A stretch of 64,000 nt of DNA from Budorcas taxicolor (taxonomy: Eukaryota > Chordata > Mammalia > Artiodactyla > Bovidae): NCBI RefSeq assembly GCF_023091745.1, contig NC_068915.1, positions 52,510,001-52,574,000 on the forward strand. Direction: 5' to 3'. The translations under genes were made by a program, and so were the position numbers. The notes under the pieces were generated by a model, which saw only the letters and a program-made list of their open reading frames with translations, searched no databases and was not told the DNA's origin. This document shows, in pieces, positions 23,418 to 34,255 of the stretch (position 1 is the first letter of the stretch; every line of letters begins with the position of its first letter).

Positions 23418-24206
23418 TGTTGTAGCCATGCGTTCTGGGAAACAAACTCACTCAGAAGGACAATGCAGATAGTGGAGTGCAGTTTATTACACTGGTGGGC
23501 CCAAGGCAGAGTCTCCTCTTAGCCAACGACCCCAACCAGTTTTTGTGAAAACCTTATGTACCCTAAGTGTACATGCCTAAACCCACCTCCCCAAATTCCC
23601 TGAAACTAGTCAGAAAAAAGAAAGATACAAAGTTAACACATAATTCATATGCCTTGAGCCTAGGTAGTTAACAGTGGACAATTATCAATAGGCCTGTACT
23701 CTTGCCTGGAAAATCCCATGGATGGAGGAGCCTGGTGGGCTGCAGTCCATGGGGTCGCTAAGAGTCAGACACGACTGAGCGACTTCACTTTCACTTTTCA
23801 CTTTCATGCATTGGAGAAGGAAATGGCAACCCACTCCAGTGTTCTTGCCTGGAGAATCCCAGGGATGGGGGAGCCTGGTGGTCTGCCGTCTATGGGGTCG
23901 CACAGAGTCGAACATGACTGAAGTGACTTAGCAGCATATCCTATTAGGCATAATAGAATTTATGATTCTATTTGGTTAGACAGATAATTCGAGTATTCTT
24001 TTAGGTGACTGATTGTCTACGTAGGAGTCCTGGGGCTCTTCCTTCTGGGAGTTCTGGTTTTCCAGTTGGTATGTCATTTCCATAGATACCGGGCATATAG
24101 CTCAAAGTCCACAGTCTGGCCCAAGATGGAGTCCTGCTTTCAAGATGGAGCTTGTTCTGTCTGTCTCCTCCTTCACTATAATTCCTATTTTAATGGGCAC
24201 GTCACA
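23418..24206 (-). mobile_element. Endogenous retrovirus solo LTR, antisense, split by a BOV-A2 SINE
   Basis: The edges read 'tgttgtagcc' and 'cacgtcaca', giving TG...CA termini. On the minus strand a polyadenylation signal AATAAA lies at 23488-23483, in 'gtaataaactgcactcc'. The minus-strand start 'tgtgacgtgcccattaaaat' resembles a common bovine LTR. No primer-binding site or viral gene borders it, so it looks like a solo LTR. No clear target-site duplication was found. The SINE at 23696-23935 splits it. Confidence 0.68.
23696..23935 (+). mobile_element. BOV-A2 type dimeric SINE inside an LTR
   Basis: Two related units lie head to tail, each with 'gcctgga', 'cccatgg' or 'cccaggg' and a tail resembling 'agtcagacacgactgagcg'. 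The first tail is at about 23760-23785 and the second ends in 'gaagtgacttagcagca'. Between them is a 'cactttcac' run and 'tgcattggagaaggaaatgg'. The dimer layout distinguishes BOV-A2 from Bov-tA. Confidence 0.87.
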
Positions 24207-24345
24207 CCTCTCAGTGTCAATGCTGAGATCTTTACACTCTCTCTCTCTAAAATAAACCCTGCTTACCTGCTATTGTGTTTGCATATTTGTGAAATTCATC
24301 CTTTGGCTCCACGAACAAGAATTTGAATTCCCATTGCAGACGTGG
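24207..24345 (+). mobile_element. LTR-like R/U5 fragment
   Basis: The sequence has AATAAA followed by 'ccctgcttacctgctattg' and 'ggctccacgaacaagaattt', a pattern typical of retroviral LTR R-U5 ends. The related wording 'aataaaatccttcttacctg' recurs at about 25455. No start can be placed. Confidence 0.4.
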
Positions 24346-24599
24346 GGCAAAACTTAGGGAAGCTGCCAGCATCAAGTCCTGATCTGTTGCTGCAGAAGTT
24401 ATGAGTCAGAGTCGTGTTTTTAGTAAATTTTTAATAATACGCAGTCCTTTGTCCCTGTGTATATTCAGTCTCTCACTGCCCTTAAGGAAGGTACTCTCTC
24501 TTGGGAAAACATATGACCAAGATTACTGAGGAAATAAAATCCCTATTTGTGGCAAGACAAGAAAAATTTCAGTATAAAAATTTTCTTTGCCCATCTGGA

Positions 24600-24967
24600 C
24601 CTCCTCTCTCCCCTTTAGTGTGTGTTGTGTAACCTCATTAACCAGATACTCTTCAGAGATAACATTTCTTCTTAATCTTCTAAAGGGTCACAACTCTTTA
24701 GAAGATAATCTTCCCTTTTAATCCTGTAAGGGGTCACATACAGGACTGTTGCATAGATCTGGATTGTGTAAACTGTTAATATTATGTAATTTGACTTATA
24801 ATCCTTTGTCTTAAAAACTTGTATAACTGTGCTTTGACTTATAATGAGTATAGTCTTCAGAGTTTTCTGAAAGACTGTCTCTCAAGTTAAAATCTTCAGG
24901 TTGGCTCAAATAAAATTTTCCATTTCTGTCTTGGATCAATTATCCATTAATTTTTTGATTAACACAA
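24600..24967 (+). mobile_element. Endogenous retrovirus LTR-like sequence, sense
   Basis: Features are paired 'gggtcaca' motifs near 24685 and 24730, a 'gactgtctctcaagtt' block, a polyadenylation signal 'caaataaaattttcc' at about 24907-24921, and a terminal 'ttttttgattaaca'. This fits a beta-retrovirus-like LTR, but boundaries are uncertain and no viral gene is attached. Confidence 0.5.
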
Positions 24968-25021
24968 GCTTAACTTTCCCCTCAGCCTGACTGAACTTTA
25001 GACATCTTTCTTCACAACTCT

Positions 25022-25500
25022 GGGACTCTCACCCGTTTTTTTTCATAGAGCATTTAATTTAGAAAACTTGTAATTTTAAATTCTTTCTCTGACCCTTTGT
25101 ATCTAAACCCTTTAAAAAGTGTCTTGCCAGTTTACAGCACAGGACTGTCTTTCTCAAAGTCCTGGGAGCTAGCCTTTTGAAATAAAATGATCAAGAAAAA
25201 TAATGCCCCATCTTCTAGTCTCTATAGGAGGGTAGGAGCCTAATTCCTAACTTCCTAGCTCATTGCAAATTGTAAAACTGCCTCCCATCAAGAAGAGGAA
25301 GTTCATTTTTTCTTTTGGCAAAGCTAGGTAGCAAACAAAGATTTTTGATCTTGTGATGCTTGTGATCTCCCTAAAGCCCAACTCTTAAAATTTCTCCCAA
25401 CCTTTCATTTAAATGGAGTTAAGTTCAGACTTTCTCTCTCTATTTCAATAGCATTGAATAAAATCCTTCTTACCTGTTCAACTTTATTTGGTGCAAACTT
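25022..25500 (+). mobile_element. Endogenous retrovirus LTR-like sequence, sense
   Basis: Contains 'ttaaattctttctctgaccc', resembling 'ttaaatcctttctctgtcct' at about 32010, and a polyadenylation signal in 'attgaataaaatccttctta' near 25452-25470, followed by 'cctgttcaac'. The two places are probably remnants of one LTR family. No gag, pol or env sequence was recognised nearby. Confidence 0.5.
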
Positions 25501-27031
25501 TGCATTGTCAAATGCATCATAACTTTAGTGTAACGATTTTTTTCTATCATACACTTCAAAAAATAAAATAAGTTGTTAGATGTGAAAGGTAGAAAGATTA
25601 AGCAAAAATGCAATTTACAATATTAACAATAAAACAAGAGATAAATAGGTATTGGCTGCAATGCAATTAGCAAATTGAGCCTTGTTTACATAACCAGTCA
25701 TTAATTAAAAAATGAAAAGTAAACTTTGCTTAAATTATTTTTGCATAAAAATATCAATGATTAAAATGATAATTTAGTTTAGGTATATAGAAACCTCAGA
25801 CTAATGATGTTAATTGAGCGAGATAGGGTCTTTAGGGCCAAGCAGCTTTAGTTTTGTTTGTTTGTTTGTTTGTTTTCTTTTTCATCTTTCTATAAACATA
25901 TGTGGTCATCAAGAGGGTCCCTGACTGGTGTTAGCCCAAGACAAATTTTTTTTCCTGTATATAATTTTGTTTATGATTATAGTAGTTTCTCTAACTTTGG
26001 TCACATTCCATAATTCTCTTAATACAATCATTAACAGAGTATGTACAGTTAACAGTTGGCCCATACAGAGAAGGATGATTTTTGAAATAGCTGCCAAAAC
26101 TAACAAGCAAAAAGAATGAATTATTATCTGCTCTAAAATGGAACTTCAGAATATTAATTCAAAATTCTTACTAACATTCTGTCCACTATGTCTAGATAAT
26201 TATTCTGTACAACTTCTGAAAAATCTTTAAGGAAGTTTGTGTAGACATTTAAATAGCTAAGGGTTACTCAATCACACTAACTTTTATACAAATCTGTAAG
26301 TAGAGAGAAAATCTAATATGGAATCATTAAAAAGCATTTCTGTGTCAGTAGGGGAATGATGATTTGATTAGCCACAAACATCTGCCTGACCTCATTTGTT
26401 TTCTAGGTTTAATATAATCTCCATCTATTCATTCATTTAATGCTGATTTCCTACAAAGACCTGCCTCAGGATGGGCATATCCTTCTTTTAGGAACTTCAT
26501 ATCAATAGCAAAGACACTTTGTCTTTTTTCTCTATAATATCATAAAACCATTATTTAAATAGAGACCCTATCAAATGTTTCAGTATTCATAGTTGTCTGT
26601 CTTAATTGTATTGAACTAGTAGGGATCTGATTCCCTTTAAAACACTGCCAAATGTTTTCCACTGCTGTCAGTTTCCTATGAATGTTTTCTCTGTTATCTA
26701 TTCTGTGTCCTTAACACTGCTCTTTATTGGTTTTTGAAAAAGTTTCCAGAACACTTGTCATTCAGAAAACTCTCTCAAATTTTGCTGAATGTTTGCTAAG
26801 TGTCAGGAAATTTGCACTGGCTTTAAAACACAAAATTTAAAATTTTATAACACTGTGATACAGATATCATATGATATAAGTATTATTGTTCAATAGGTAA
26901 GAAAGATTAGTAAGTAACAGCACCCATACCCGTTCATTATTCAATATTGATTTCCCATTCCATTGGTTTTTCATCACCTCACTGGCTGCAACCAGAAGAG
27001 AACTATTTCGTTCATGGCTCTATTTCATGAG
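25501..27031. other. AT-rich unique stretch, no gene seen
   Basis: No interspersed repeat recognised over about 1.5 kb. A short (TTTG)n run lies at 25852-25876. Frames 25909-26106 and 25928-26119 overlap on opposite strands and have no domain. Confidence 0.6.
25852..25876 (+). repeat. (TTTG)n microsatellite
   Basis: About six uninterrupted units of TTTG, following 'agctttagt'. Confidence 0.9.
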
Positions 27032-27301
27032 GAGCTTCCCAGGTGGTGCTAATGGTAAAGAACCTGCCTGCCAATGCAGGAGATGAAAGAGACATGCGTT
27101 CCATTCCTGGGTTGGGAAGATCCCCTGGAGAAAGACATGGCAACCGACTCCAGTTTTCTTGCCTGGAGATTTCATGGACTGTGGAGCATGGTGGGCTATA
27201 GTGCTGCTGCTGCTACTGCTGCTAAGTCGCTTCAGTCGTTTCCAACTGTGCAACCCAATAGATGCATAGGATCACAAAGAGTCAGATAGAACTGAAGTGA
27301 C
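27032..27301 (+). mobile_element. Bov-tA SINE with fold-back tail
   Basis: The tRNA-derived head ('gagcttcccaggtgg') and body are normal up to 'ggtgggctatagt' (27198). The next 65 bases are antisense to a SINE tail ('gctaagtcgcttcagtcg'). After 'aatagatgcata' the sense tail resumes ('cacaaagagtcagatagaac', then 'tgaagtgactt'). The region can fold into an imperfect hairpin. A BovB tail starts immediately after. Confidence 0.8.
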
Positions 27302-28477
27302 TTCAGTTCAGTTCAGTTCAGTCGCTCAGTCGTGTCCGACTCTTTGCGACCCCATGAATCGCAGCACACCAGGCCTCCCTGTCCATCACCAACTCCTGGA
27401 GTTCACTCAGACTCACGTCCATCGAGTCAGTGATGCCATCCAGCCATCTCATTCTCGGTCGTCCCCTTCCCCTTCTGCTCCCAATCCCTCCCAGCATCAG
27501 AGTCTTTTCCAATAAGTCAACTCTTTGCATGAGGTGGCCAAAGTACTGGAGTTTCAGCTTTAGCCTCATTCCTCCCAAAGAAATCCCAGGGCTGATCTCC
27601 TTCAGAATGGACTGGTTGGATCTCTTTGCAGTCCAAGGGACTCTCAAGAGTCTTCTCCAATACCACAGTTCAAAAGCATCAATTCTTCGGTGCTCAGCCT
27701 TCTTCACAGTCCAACTCTCACATCCATACATGACCACAGGAAAAACCATAGCTTTGCCTAGACGAACCTTTGATGGCAAACTAATGTCTCTGCTTCTGAA
27801 TATGCTATCTAGGTTGGTCATAACTTTCCTTCCAAGGAGTGTCTTTTCATTTCATGGCTGCAGTCACCATCTGCAGCGATTTTGGAGTCCCCTGAAATAA
27901 AGTCTGACACTGTTTCCACTGTTTCCCCATCTATTTGCCATGAAGTGATGAGACCAGATGCCATGATCTTCGTTTTCTTTATGTTGAGCTTTAAGCCAAC
28001 TTTTTCACTCTCCTCTTTCACTTTCATCATGAGGCTTTTGAGTTCCTCCTCACTTTCTGCCATAAGAGTGGTGTCATCTGCATATCCGAGATTATTGATA
28101 TTTCTCCCGGCAATCTTGATTCCAGCTTGTGCTTCTTCCAGCCCGGTGTTTCTCATGATGTACTCTGCATAAAAGTTAAATAAGCAGGGTAACAATAAAG
28201 AGCCTTGACATACTCCTTTTCCTATTTGGAACCAGTCTGTTGTTCCATGTCCAGTTCTAACTGCTGCTTTCCTGACCTGCATATAGGTTTCTCAAGAGAC
28301 AGGTCAGGTGGTCTGGTATTCCCATCTCTCTCAGAATTTTCTACAGTTTATTGTGATCCACACTGTTAAAGGCTTTGGCATAGTCATTCAAGCAGAAATA
28401 GATGTTTTTCTGGAACTCTCTTGCTTTTTCAATGATCCAGTGGATGTTGGCAATTTGATCTCTGGTTCCTCTGCCAA
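27302..28477 (-). mobile_element. BovB, antisense, 5'-truncated, about 1.2 kb
   Basis: It starts with 'cagttcagttcagtcgctc' and runs backwards to 'ttgatctctggttcctctgc'. Minus frames 27318-27821 (167 aa, C-terminal region) and 27818-28282 (154 aa, RT end with 'GYADDTTLM') overlap by a few bases, so a single indel near 27820 separates them. This is a fairly well preserved copy. Confidence 0.93.
27318..28282 (-). pseudogene. BovB ORF2 remnant, RT end and C-terminal region
   Basis: The upstream minus-strand piece (27818-28282) contains the RT motif B/C region, ending in the YADD motif and 'ESEKVGLKLNIKKTKIM'. The downstream piece (27318-27821) carries the conserved post-RT region ('MYGCESWTVKKAEHRR', 'FELWYWRRLLRVPW'). 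A frameshift at the junction and the missing N-terminus make it non-functional. Confidence 0.87.
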
Positions 28478-28531
28478 CTTAGCATGTACTATTTCATGAT
28501 AGTCATAGTTAATATATTATTTTTAAGTAAA

Positions 28532-28993
28532 TGAGGTCCACACTCAAGCTCCTGTTAACCTTAAAAAATGAAACAATCACTGAATTTATTAGCAAAATAG
28601 ATTTACTAGAGAGCAGAAAATTATAATTTGGGCCACTATGGCAAAAAATATGCAATCAGTGAAACAAAGGTGACTATTTTATAGAGGAGCAGAAGTTGGG
28701 AGGGGCTGTTTATAACAAAAAGCCCATTGAAGAAAACTGGGAGTCCAAAGCATAGTAGCTTTTCATTGGCTGAGTTGTGACAGTCTCTGGTTGGCTGAGC
28801 TGTTGCCAGGGGAAAAAAATATTTCTTCCTTCTACTGGTGGTAATAATATCACTTCATACTAAAAATGCAATGTGTATCTCTTCTTGTTGAGATCTGTAA
28901 GGAGGTCAAGTGGTACTTGAATGAGAGCTCCCCCTTCTGGCCTCCTGACTTCATTTTAGCAAGGTTATTAATTTTTATACTCTTAACCTAACA
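28532..28993 (-). mobile_element. Endogenous retrovirus solo LTR-like element, antisense
   Basis: The left edge is 'tgaggtccac' and the right edge 'ttaacctaaca', so termini are TG...CA. On the minus strand AATAAA lies at 28590-28585, in 'ctaataaattc', near the 3' end as expected for an R region. The middle contains 'ctggttggctgagctgttgc'. There is no attached viral coding sequence and no clear target-site duplication. Confidence 0.6.
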
Positions 28994-30595
28994 AAGTTAT
29001 TGGAAACATAGTTATGTTATACACATAATAAATATTATAATTTTGCACCAAATATTATAAGAGAACATAGACACCTCTCAGGAAAATAAAATAAACTAAA
29101 AGTTTCATGTTTTTTATATTGTCTTTAATATTAAATTACTGTGAACTACAGTAATAATTCCAAAAGAAATATGCAGTCCAAACTATGTCCTTCTTTATTA
29201 TTTTGAGTGTCTTCTGATGGGTTTGGGTTTTTTTTTTTTTTTTTTTTTTTTGGTATTTTATCTCCTAACATGTATTATATGACTTTTCCTCCAAAGGCAC
29301 ACTCGGATCTTCAGAAAACACCAAGATTAAAAGAGAAAAACAAATGAAAGTATATATAAATGTAATTACAAAATATGATATATGCCTGGTTTTGATTATT
29401 TTAAATCTGTCTAAATGAAATGGGCAGCATCACAAACCCACCGCCTTATCCAAACCTTTGTTAAGAAGATATGCCAAGGGAACTGTTATTTTTGATTTTA
29501 TGTGATTTTCTAAAGCTCCTTGAACTCAGTTTCTGGTGAAATTACATCTTATCCCAGGGAATAAAAAGTTCTTTGCTTTTTTTATTTGTTTCACAACCTC
29601 ATTTTCCTCTTTGGAAAACAGAGTTTCATCATTAGACCCTTAGAAAAATATATTTATTAAACCTCTTGTCCATAGTCCAGTTCTGAGAATCATATATAAG
29701 AAGGCTTGTTTTAGAAGGAAGGAAGCAATGGTGATTCAAGTAAAGCTGAATGGTAATTTATAAACAATACCCAACACACACAGACAGGGCCAAGTTGAAG
29801 GAAATATCCAAGAGAGAGTATTACAACTTGATGGGCTTAAATATGGATGCTTAAAGATTGGAAATGAGACACTGAGAAATTCATGTAAGTAAAAAAATAT
29901 TTTACAGCTGTGTTAAAATCTGGGCACACATATACAGAATGGATTGACATATCAGATATATGCCTTAGAGGGCCTTCTATTTGGATCTGTCTCACTAAAA
30001 TGATTCTAGTTCTCATTCTTTAGCTGATGGTATATAAATGTTCTGCAGATTGCTTCTCTTGAGTTGAAAATATTATACTGGGAATGGATATAATATAAAG
30101 ATTTTAATGGTTAATGATATGCTATGTCTTTTTATTAATATTTTATTGGAAATATCCTTGCTTTACGTTTGCCATATTTTCCTAATGCTCTTCAAGGAAG
30201 ATGTATGGCTTTTTAAATCCAAAATAATGCATGCTACTAAAAAATAGTATATACATATGTATATAGATATATTTTAAGCCCTGACAAATGAGGGAAATAT
30301 TGAAAATGAAATCAGTAAAATAACTTTCTTATTTGGTTAATTGGAAAAAAAAAAAAAGACCAAAGTGGATTTAATTGGGCAATTATCTACATTTTATGTC
30401 ATAGATATTAATTTTTGTGTTCCTAAGTATATATAGTTGTGACAAATATGAACTACCATTAATGTTAAAGTGTTTCTATGTGTTTATTCGATAAAATATT
30501 GTGGAACAAATCGCAAATTTTTTAAAAGTTGTGGAATAAAAATGACTAAACAAAGAACTGAGTAATAACTGACTTGAAAATAAATTATGTCATGT
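28994..30595. other. AT-rich unique stretch, no gene seen
   Basis: No interspersed repeat recognised over 1.6 kb. A T24 run at 29228-29251 may be a decayed antisense retroelement tail, but I cannot assign a body. An A13-like run lies near 30345-30357. Confidence 0.55.
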
Positions 30596-30606
30596 ATGGG
30601 TAGTGC

Positions 30607-30818
30607 GGGCTTCCCTGGTGGCTCAGAGGTTAAAGCATCTGCCTCCAATGTGGGAGACCTGGGTTCTATCCCTGGGTCGGGAAGATCCCCTGGAGAAGGA
30701 AATGGCGACCCACTCCAGTATTTTTGCCTGGAGAATCCCATGGACAGAGGAGCCTGGTGGGCTACAGTCCACGAGATCGCAAAGAGTAGGGCACGACTGA
30801 GCGACTTCACCTCACCTC
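30607..30818 (+). mobile_element. Bov-tA SINE, sense, with TSD
   Basis: A nearly intact SINE: the head 'gggcttccctggtggctcag' holds the box A-like element. Box B is altered to 'ggttctatccc'. The tail is 'agtagggcacgactgagcga', then 'cttcacctcacctc'. Flanking direct repeats are 'atgggtagtgc' (30596-30606) and 'atgcgtagtgc' (30819-30829), 10 of 11 identical. Frames on both strands here are SINE artefacts. Confidence 0.93.
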
Positions 30819-30829
30819 ATGCGTAGTGC

Positions 30830-31391
30830 AGAACGGAATGTTCCAAATAATTGAAGGAATTCAGGTTACCCTGTAACTGACCTCTATTACTCTTAAGTGA
30901 GAAATTACCACAGAAGGCATTGTCCATAAATTCGTAATGCTTTACTTCTGAAAGTTTGGGAAAACAGTGCCTCTTCTGGCCTTTCACACAACTTTTAGTA
31001 TACATATGGTATGTAAAGAGGATTGATAAACTCGTTAAATTAGACTCATAGATTCACTGAGTTTTGAGGCTACAAGTATAGTCAAGAAATCATTTAATCT
31101 AATTTCTCCTCTATTGGGTCAAATAGCAGAGGCATTAACACTAACAATATTTCCTCAGTTCACACAATGACTTAATTAGGAGTTTTGTTTAGAATCCTGC
31201 ACTATTCCTGTCAATCATTGGTCCCTATGCTATAATGAATCTGTTTTCCTAAGGACACACAAATACACATTGGCAGGATAAAAATATATAAACTGATCTG
31301 CAATTTTACCTAAAAATAATAATTTGATTAATACACTATTTAATCAAACAAATACACCAGGGGAAAAAAATGGAAAAAATATTGGTGGTGG
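30830..31391. other. Unique stretch with a possible MIR remnant
   Basis: No gene seen. Around 31050-31200 the sequence ('gaaatcatttaatctaattt', then 'cctcagttcacacaatgact') vaguely resembles the central part of an ancient MIR SINE, too decayed for confidence. Confidence 0.4.
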
Positions 31392-31599
31392 TTTTTTAGT
31401 TGTGCCCGACTCTTTGCAACCCCATAATCTGCAGTCTGCCAAGCTTTGCTGTCCATAGGATTTCCCAAGCAAGAATACTGGAGTGGGTTGCGATTTCCTT
31501 CTCCAGGGAATCTTCCAGACCCAGGGATTGAACTCATGTTCCCTGCAAGTCTCCTGCATTGCAGGTGGATTCTTAACCATTGAGCCACCAGGGAAGCCT
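31392..31599 (-). mobile_element. Bov-tA SINE, antisense
   Basis: Antisense tail ('gttgtgcccgactctttgca'), body ('gaatactggagtgggttgcg') and head ('attgagccaccagggaagcc') are in order. There is no poly(T) and no clear target-site duplication. Minus frames 31340-31621 and 31344-31580 are SINE translations. Confidence 0.9.
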
Positions 31600-31741
31600 G
31601 GTCTAGTGTATGTATTAACAAATTTATTACCTTATATTGAACCCATTACCACTTTCACTTTGTGTTTTATAGTTATAATCCATAACAAAAATTGAGATAT
31701 ACCAATCAAATACAAAGTTATGATAGGAAAAATAATAAATA

Positions 31742-32330
31742 CTTAAAATATTGTCAACTGCACAACTCCCAGCAGATAGTGGTTATGTTCAAACCTCTGT
31801 AAATAGAGCCCTGACCAGAGTTGAGCAGTTTCCAGCAGCTTAAAGCCTTGACTCAAGGATGATCCCAAGTTCCTACAATCCCTCCCCTCCCTGCCTGCCT
31901 GAAAAAGTTCAGTGCTGCCAGGAAAAGCTGTTTGTTCCAGCCAAACTTGGTGATAACCAGATCAATCTCTGAATTCCTTCTTGGAGTCATTACTTTAGAA
32001 ATCTTGAAATTTTAAATCCTTTCTCTGTCCTTTCAGATGTAAATCTTTTACTCAAAACTGTTTCCTCAAGTACCTAGAGAACTGGTTCTTTGTAACCTAA
32101 GCAAATATTCAGGGAGATGACTCTTAGAATCTCTCATTCCTTAGGGAATGATATGGCACCTTGCTTCAATTACCTTTTGTCATAAAGATAGGAGAAGGTT
32201 GTTTTTCCTCTGGCTAAGCACCAGTGACAAAAGCTGGTAGCCAGGTCACAGTGCCTTTCCCTTAGCAGAGAACAGTGTTAAAAGTTTCCAGCCTTTTGTT
32301 TTACAGTTCCGAGTTCAATTCATGCTGGAC
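31742..32330 (+). mobile_element. Decayed LTR-like sequence
   Basis: It resembles the 25022-25500 LTR-like block in several phrases, notably 'ttaaatcctttctctgtcct' and the later 'tgatatggcacc' and 'tctggctaagcaccag' region. It is GC-richer than its surroundings. Boundaries and even strand are uncertain, and no viral coding sequence is visible. Confidence 0.42.
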
Positions 32331-33708
32331 CCTCTTTCCTATTATAGTAAGTAGTGTCCATTTATGTTTGTCATTGACAATATGTTACTAGGTGGTCAGA
32401 ATTGGCAAATCAACTCAGACTATAGGTGGTTGAGTGGGGTGAAGTCATTGTAACTATTTTAAGAGTATCAAGACCGACACAGCATTATAATGCCGTCCAT
32501 ATGAATATCATTTCATACCGTATTTTGAGATTAAGTATTTAAACATGAATGTTTGATGCTTAGTGGCTTCAGCGTAGCTAGAGTTGATGCTGAAGACAGA
32601 AGGGTTGCCTCCCTAAACCTGTTCAGTTTTACTAAGAAAGCAAATACTTTCTAACTTTAGTACCTACTCCAAATCTTCAATGTCCAAGTGGATTAAAGGT
32701 GTGATATTTTTGTTATGAATGATGAGTCCAGAAAACTCTGGAGTAGCTAGTACAACAGCATTCAAATTTAGCATAATAAAATCCTAACTAATATGCAAGT
32801 TAATTTTGAGCCTTAGATGGCTATGCTTTTACCCATGGTTTAAGACAATAATTTTATCATATATAAGAAAAAAATACTGTTTGGGGTCATTAGTTTGCTT
32901 ATAGGTCCATTAAATCCCATGACATGTCTTCATAGGTTTTTAAAATTGTTTCTGTTTTATTGAGTTGAATTGACATTAAAAAAAATCGTTTTTTGAATCT
33001 GGTGAGTTTATAAATTTAGCTTCCAATGTATACTATATTTGAAGAAATAATAGGTTACTTTATTTTATCTAATGTTATAAAATTTCAGGGTTTTCTTATT
33101 ATTTCACTGCATTTTCAAAGGTACATGACAGCTATAACTATATCAGATATTGAGAATAAGGGTGTCTGGTACAATCTGAGACTTTTGAATGTATCAGATA
33201 TAAAGTCAACAACAACAACAATTTTTTACTAAAATTGTACTCTCAGAAATTTGATTAATCTAACTAATATCAATTAAAAGCAAATTTTAAATGTTAATTC
33301 AACCTTCAGACCCTCCCCCACCTTTGGTGCAAATTAGTCCACACAGATACACTGTTTCTAATAGTTAGTAACAAGAAATTGTGAAGTTTGTATACATTTA
33401 TTTTAATTTTGTTTGAAAGAAGTATTGAATTTCAAGGTTGTACCAGGAAACCAAAGGTCAAGAGAAAGACTGTACCAAGATTTAGAAGAGAGACCACATG
33501 AATCTAACACAGGAAGGAAACAAAGGCAAACAATCTACTTGATAATTTCCCAATGCATGTCCTAGATATAAACTTAGCACTGTTAACTTCACTGAACAAT
33601 ACCAGAATGGCAGGGATCCTGAGGTTCAATGCCATTTCACACCAATTTATGTGAAATATTTACTAAGAGCCTAGGCTATTCAAAGTTTTCTACTTTGTAC
33701 AAAGTCTT
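32331..33708. other. AT-rich unique stretch, no gene seen
   Basis: No recognisable repeat or gene. The open frame 33026-33232 (68 aa) has AT-rich composition and no motif. Confidence 0.6.
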
Positions 33709-33719
33709 AAAAGAAACTA

Positions 33720-34244
33720 CTAACGTTATGTCCAACCTAGAGAGCATATTAAAAAGCAGAGACTTATTTTGTCAACGAAGGTCTGTCTAGTTAAAGCTAT
33801 GGTTTTTCCAGTAGTCGTTTATGGATGTGAGAATTAGACTATAAAGAGCTGAACAGTGAAGAAGTGGTGCTTTTGAACTGTGGTGTTGGAGAAGACTCTT
33901 GAGAGTCCCTTGGACTGCAAGGAGATCCAAGCAGTCAATCCTAAAAGAAATCAATCCAATCTTATTGGAAAGACATGCTAACTCTGAAACTCCAATATTT
34001 TAGCCACCTGAAGTGAAGAACTGACTCATCTGAAAAGATCCTGATTCTGGGAAAGATTGAAGGTGGGAGGAGAAGGGGACGATAGAGGAGGATGAGATGT
34101 TTGGATGGCATCACTAACTCAGTGGACATGAGTTTGAGTAGACTCCAGGAGTTGGTGATGAACAAGGAGGCCTGGGGTGAGGCAGTCCATTGGGTTGCAA
34201 AGAGTAGGACACAACTGAGCAACGTAACTGAATTGAACTGAACT
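33720..34244 (+). mobile_element. BovB 3' part, sense, with TSD
   Basis: It covers the post-RT part of ORF2 ('ggatgtgagaattagact', 'gagagtcccttggactgcaa') and ends in 'aattgaactgaact'. Direct repeats 'aaaagaaacta' (33709-33719) and 'aaaagaagcta' (34245-34255) flank it, 10 of 11 identical. It is more diverged than the copies at 50-55 kb. Confidence 0.92.
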
Positions 34245-34255
34245 AAAAGAAGCTA

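Noticed and set aside
27302..27330. Tandem 'cagtt' units as a CRISPR-like or satellite array (also at 19669, 50403, 54742)
   Set aside because: They are the short repeated 3' tail of BovB, always next to BovB sequence, with no spacers.
30607..30680. tRNA-like sequence with box A and box B (also at 5169, 18653, 27032)
   Set aside because: These are tRNA-derived SINE heads followed by SINE bodies and tails; they do not form a mature tRNA gene.
23418..32330. Complete endogenous provirus between LTR-like blocks
   Set aside because: The LTR-like blocks differ in type and orientation, and no gag, pol or env-like coding sequence or primer-binding site is visible between them.
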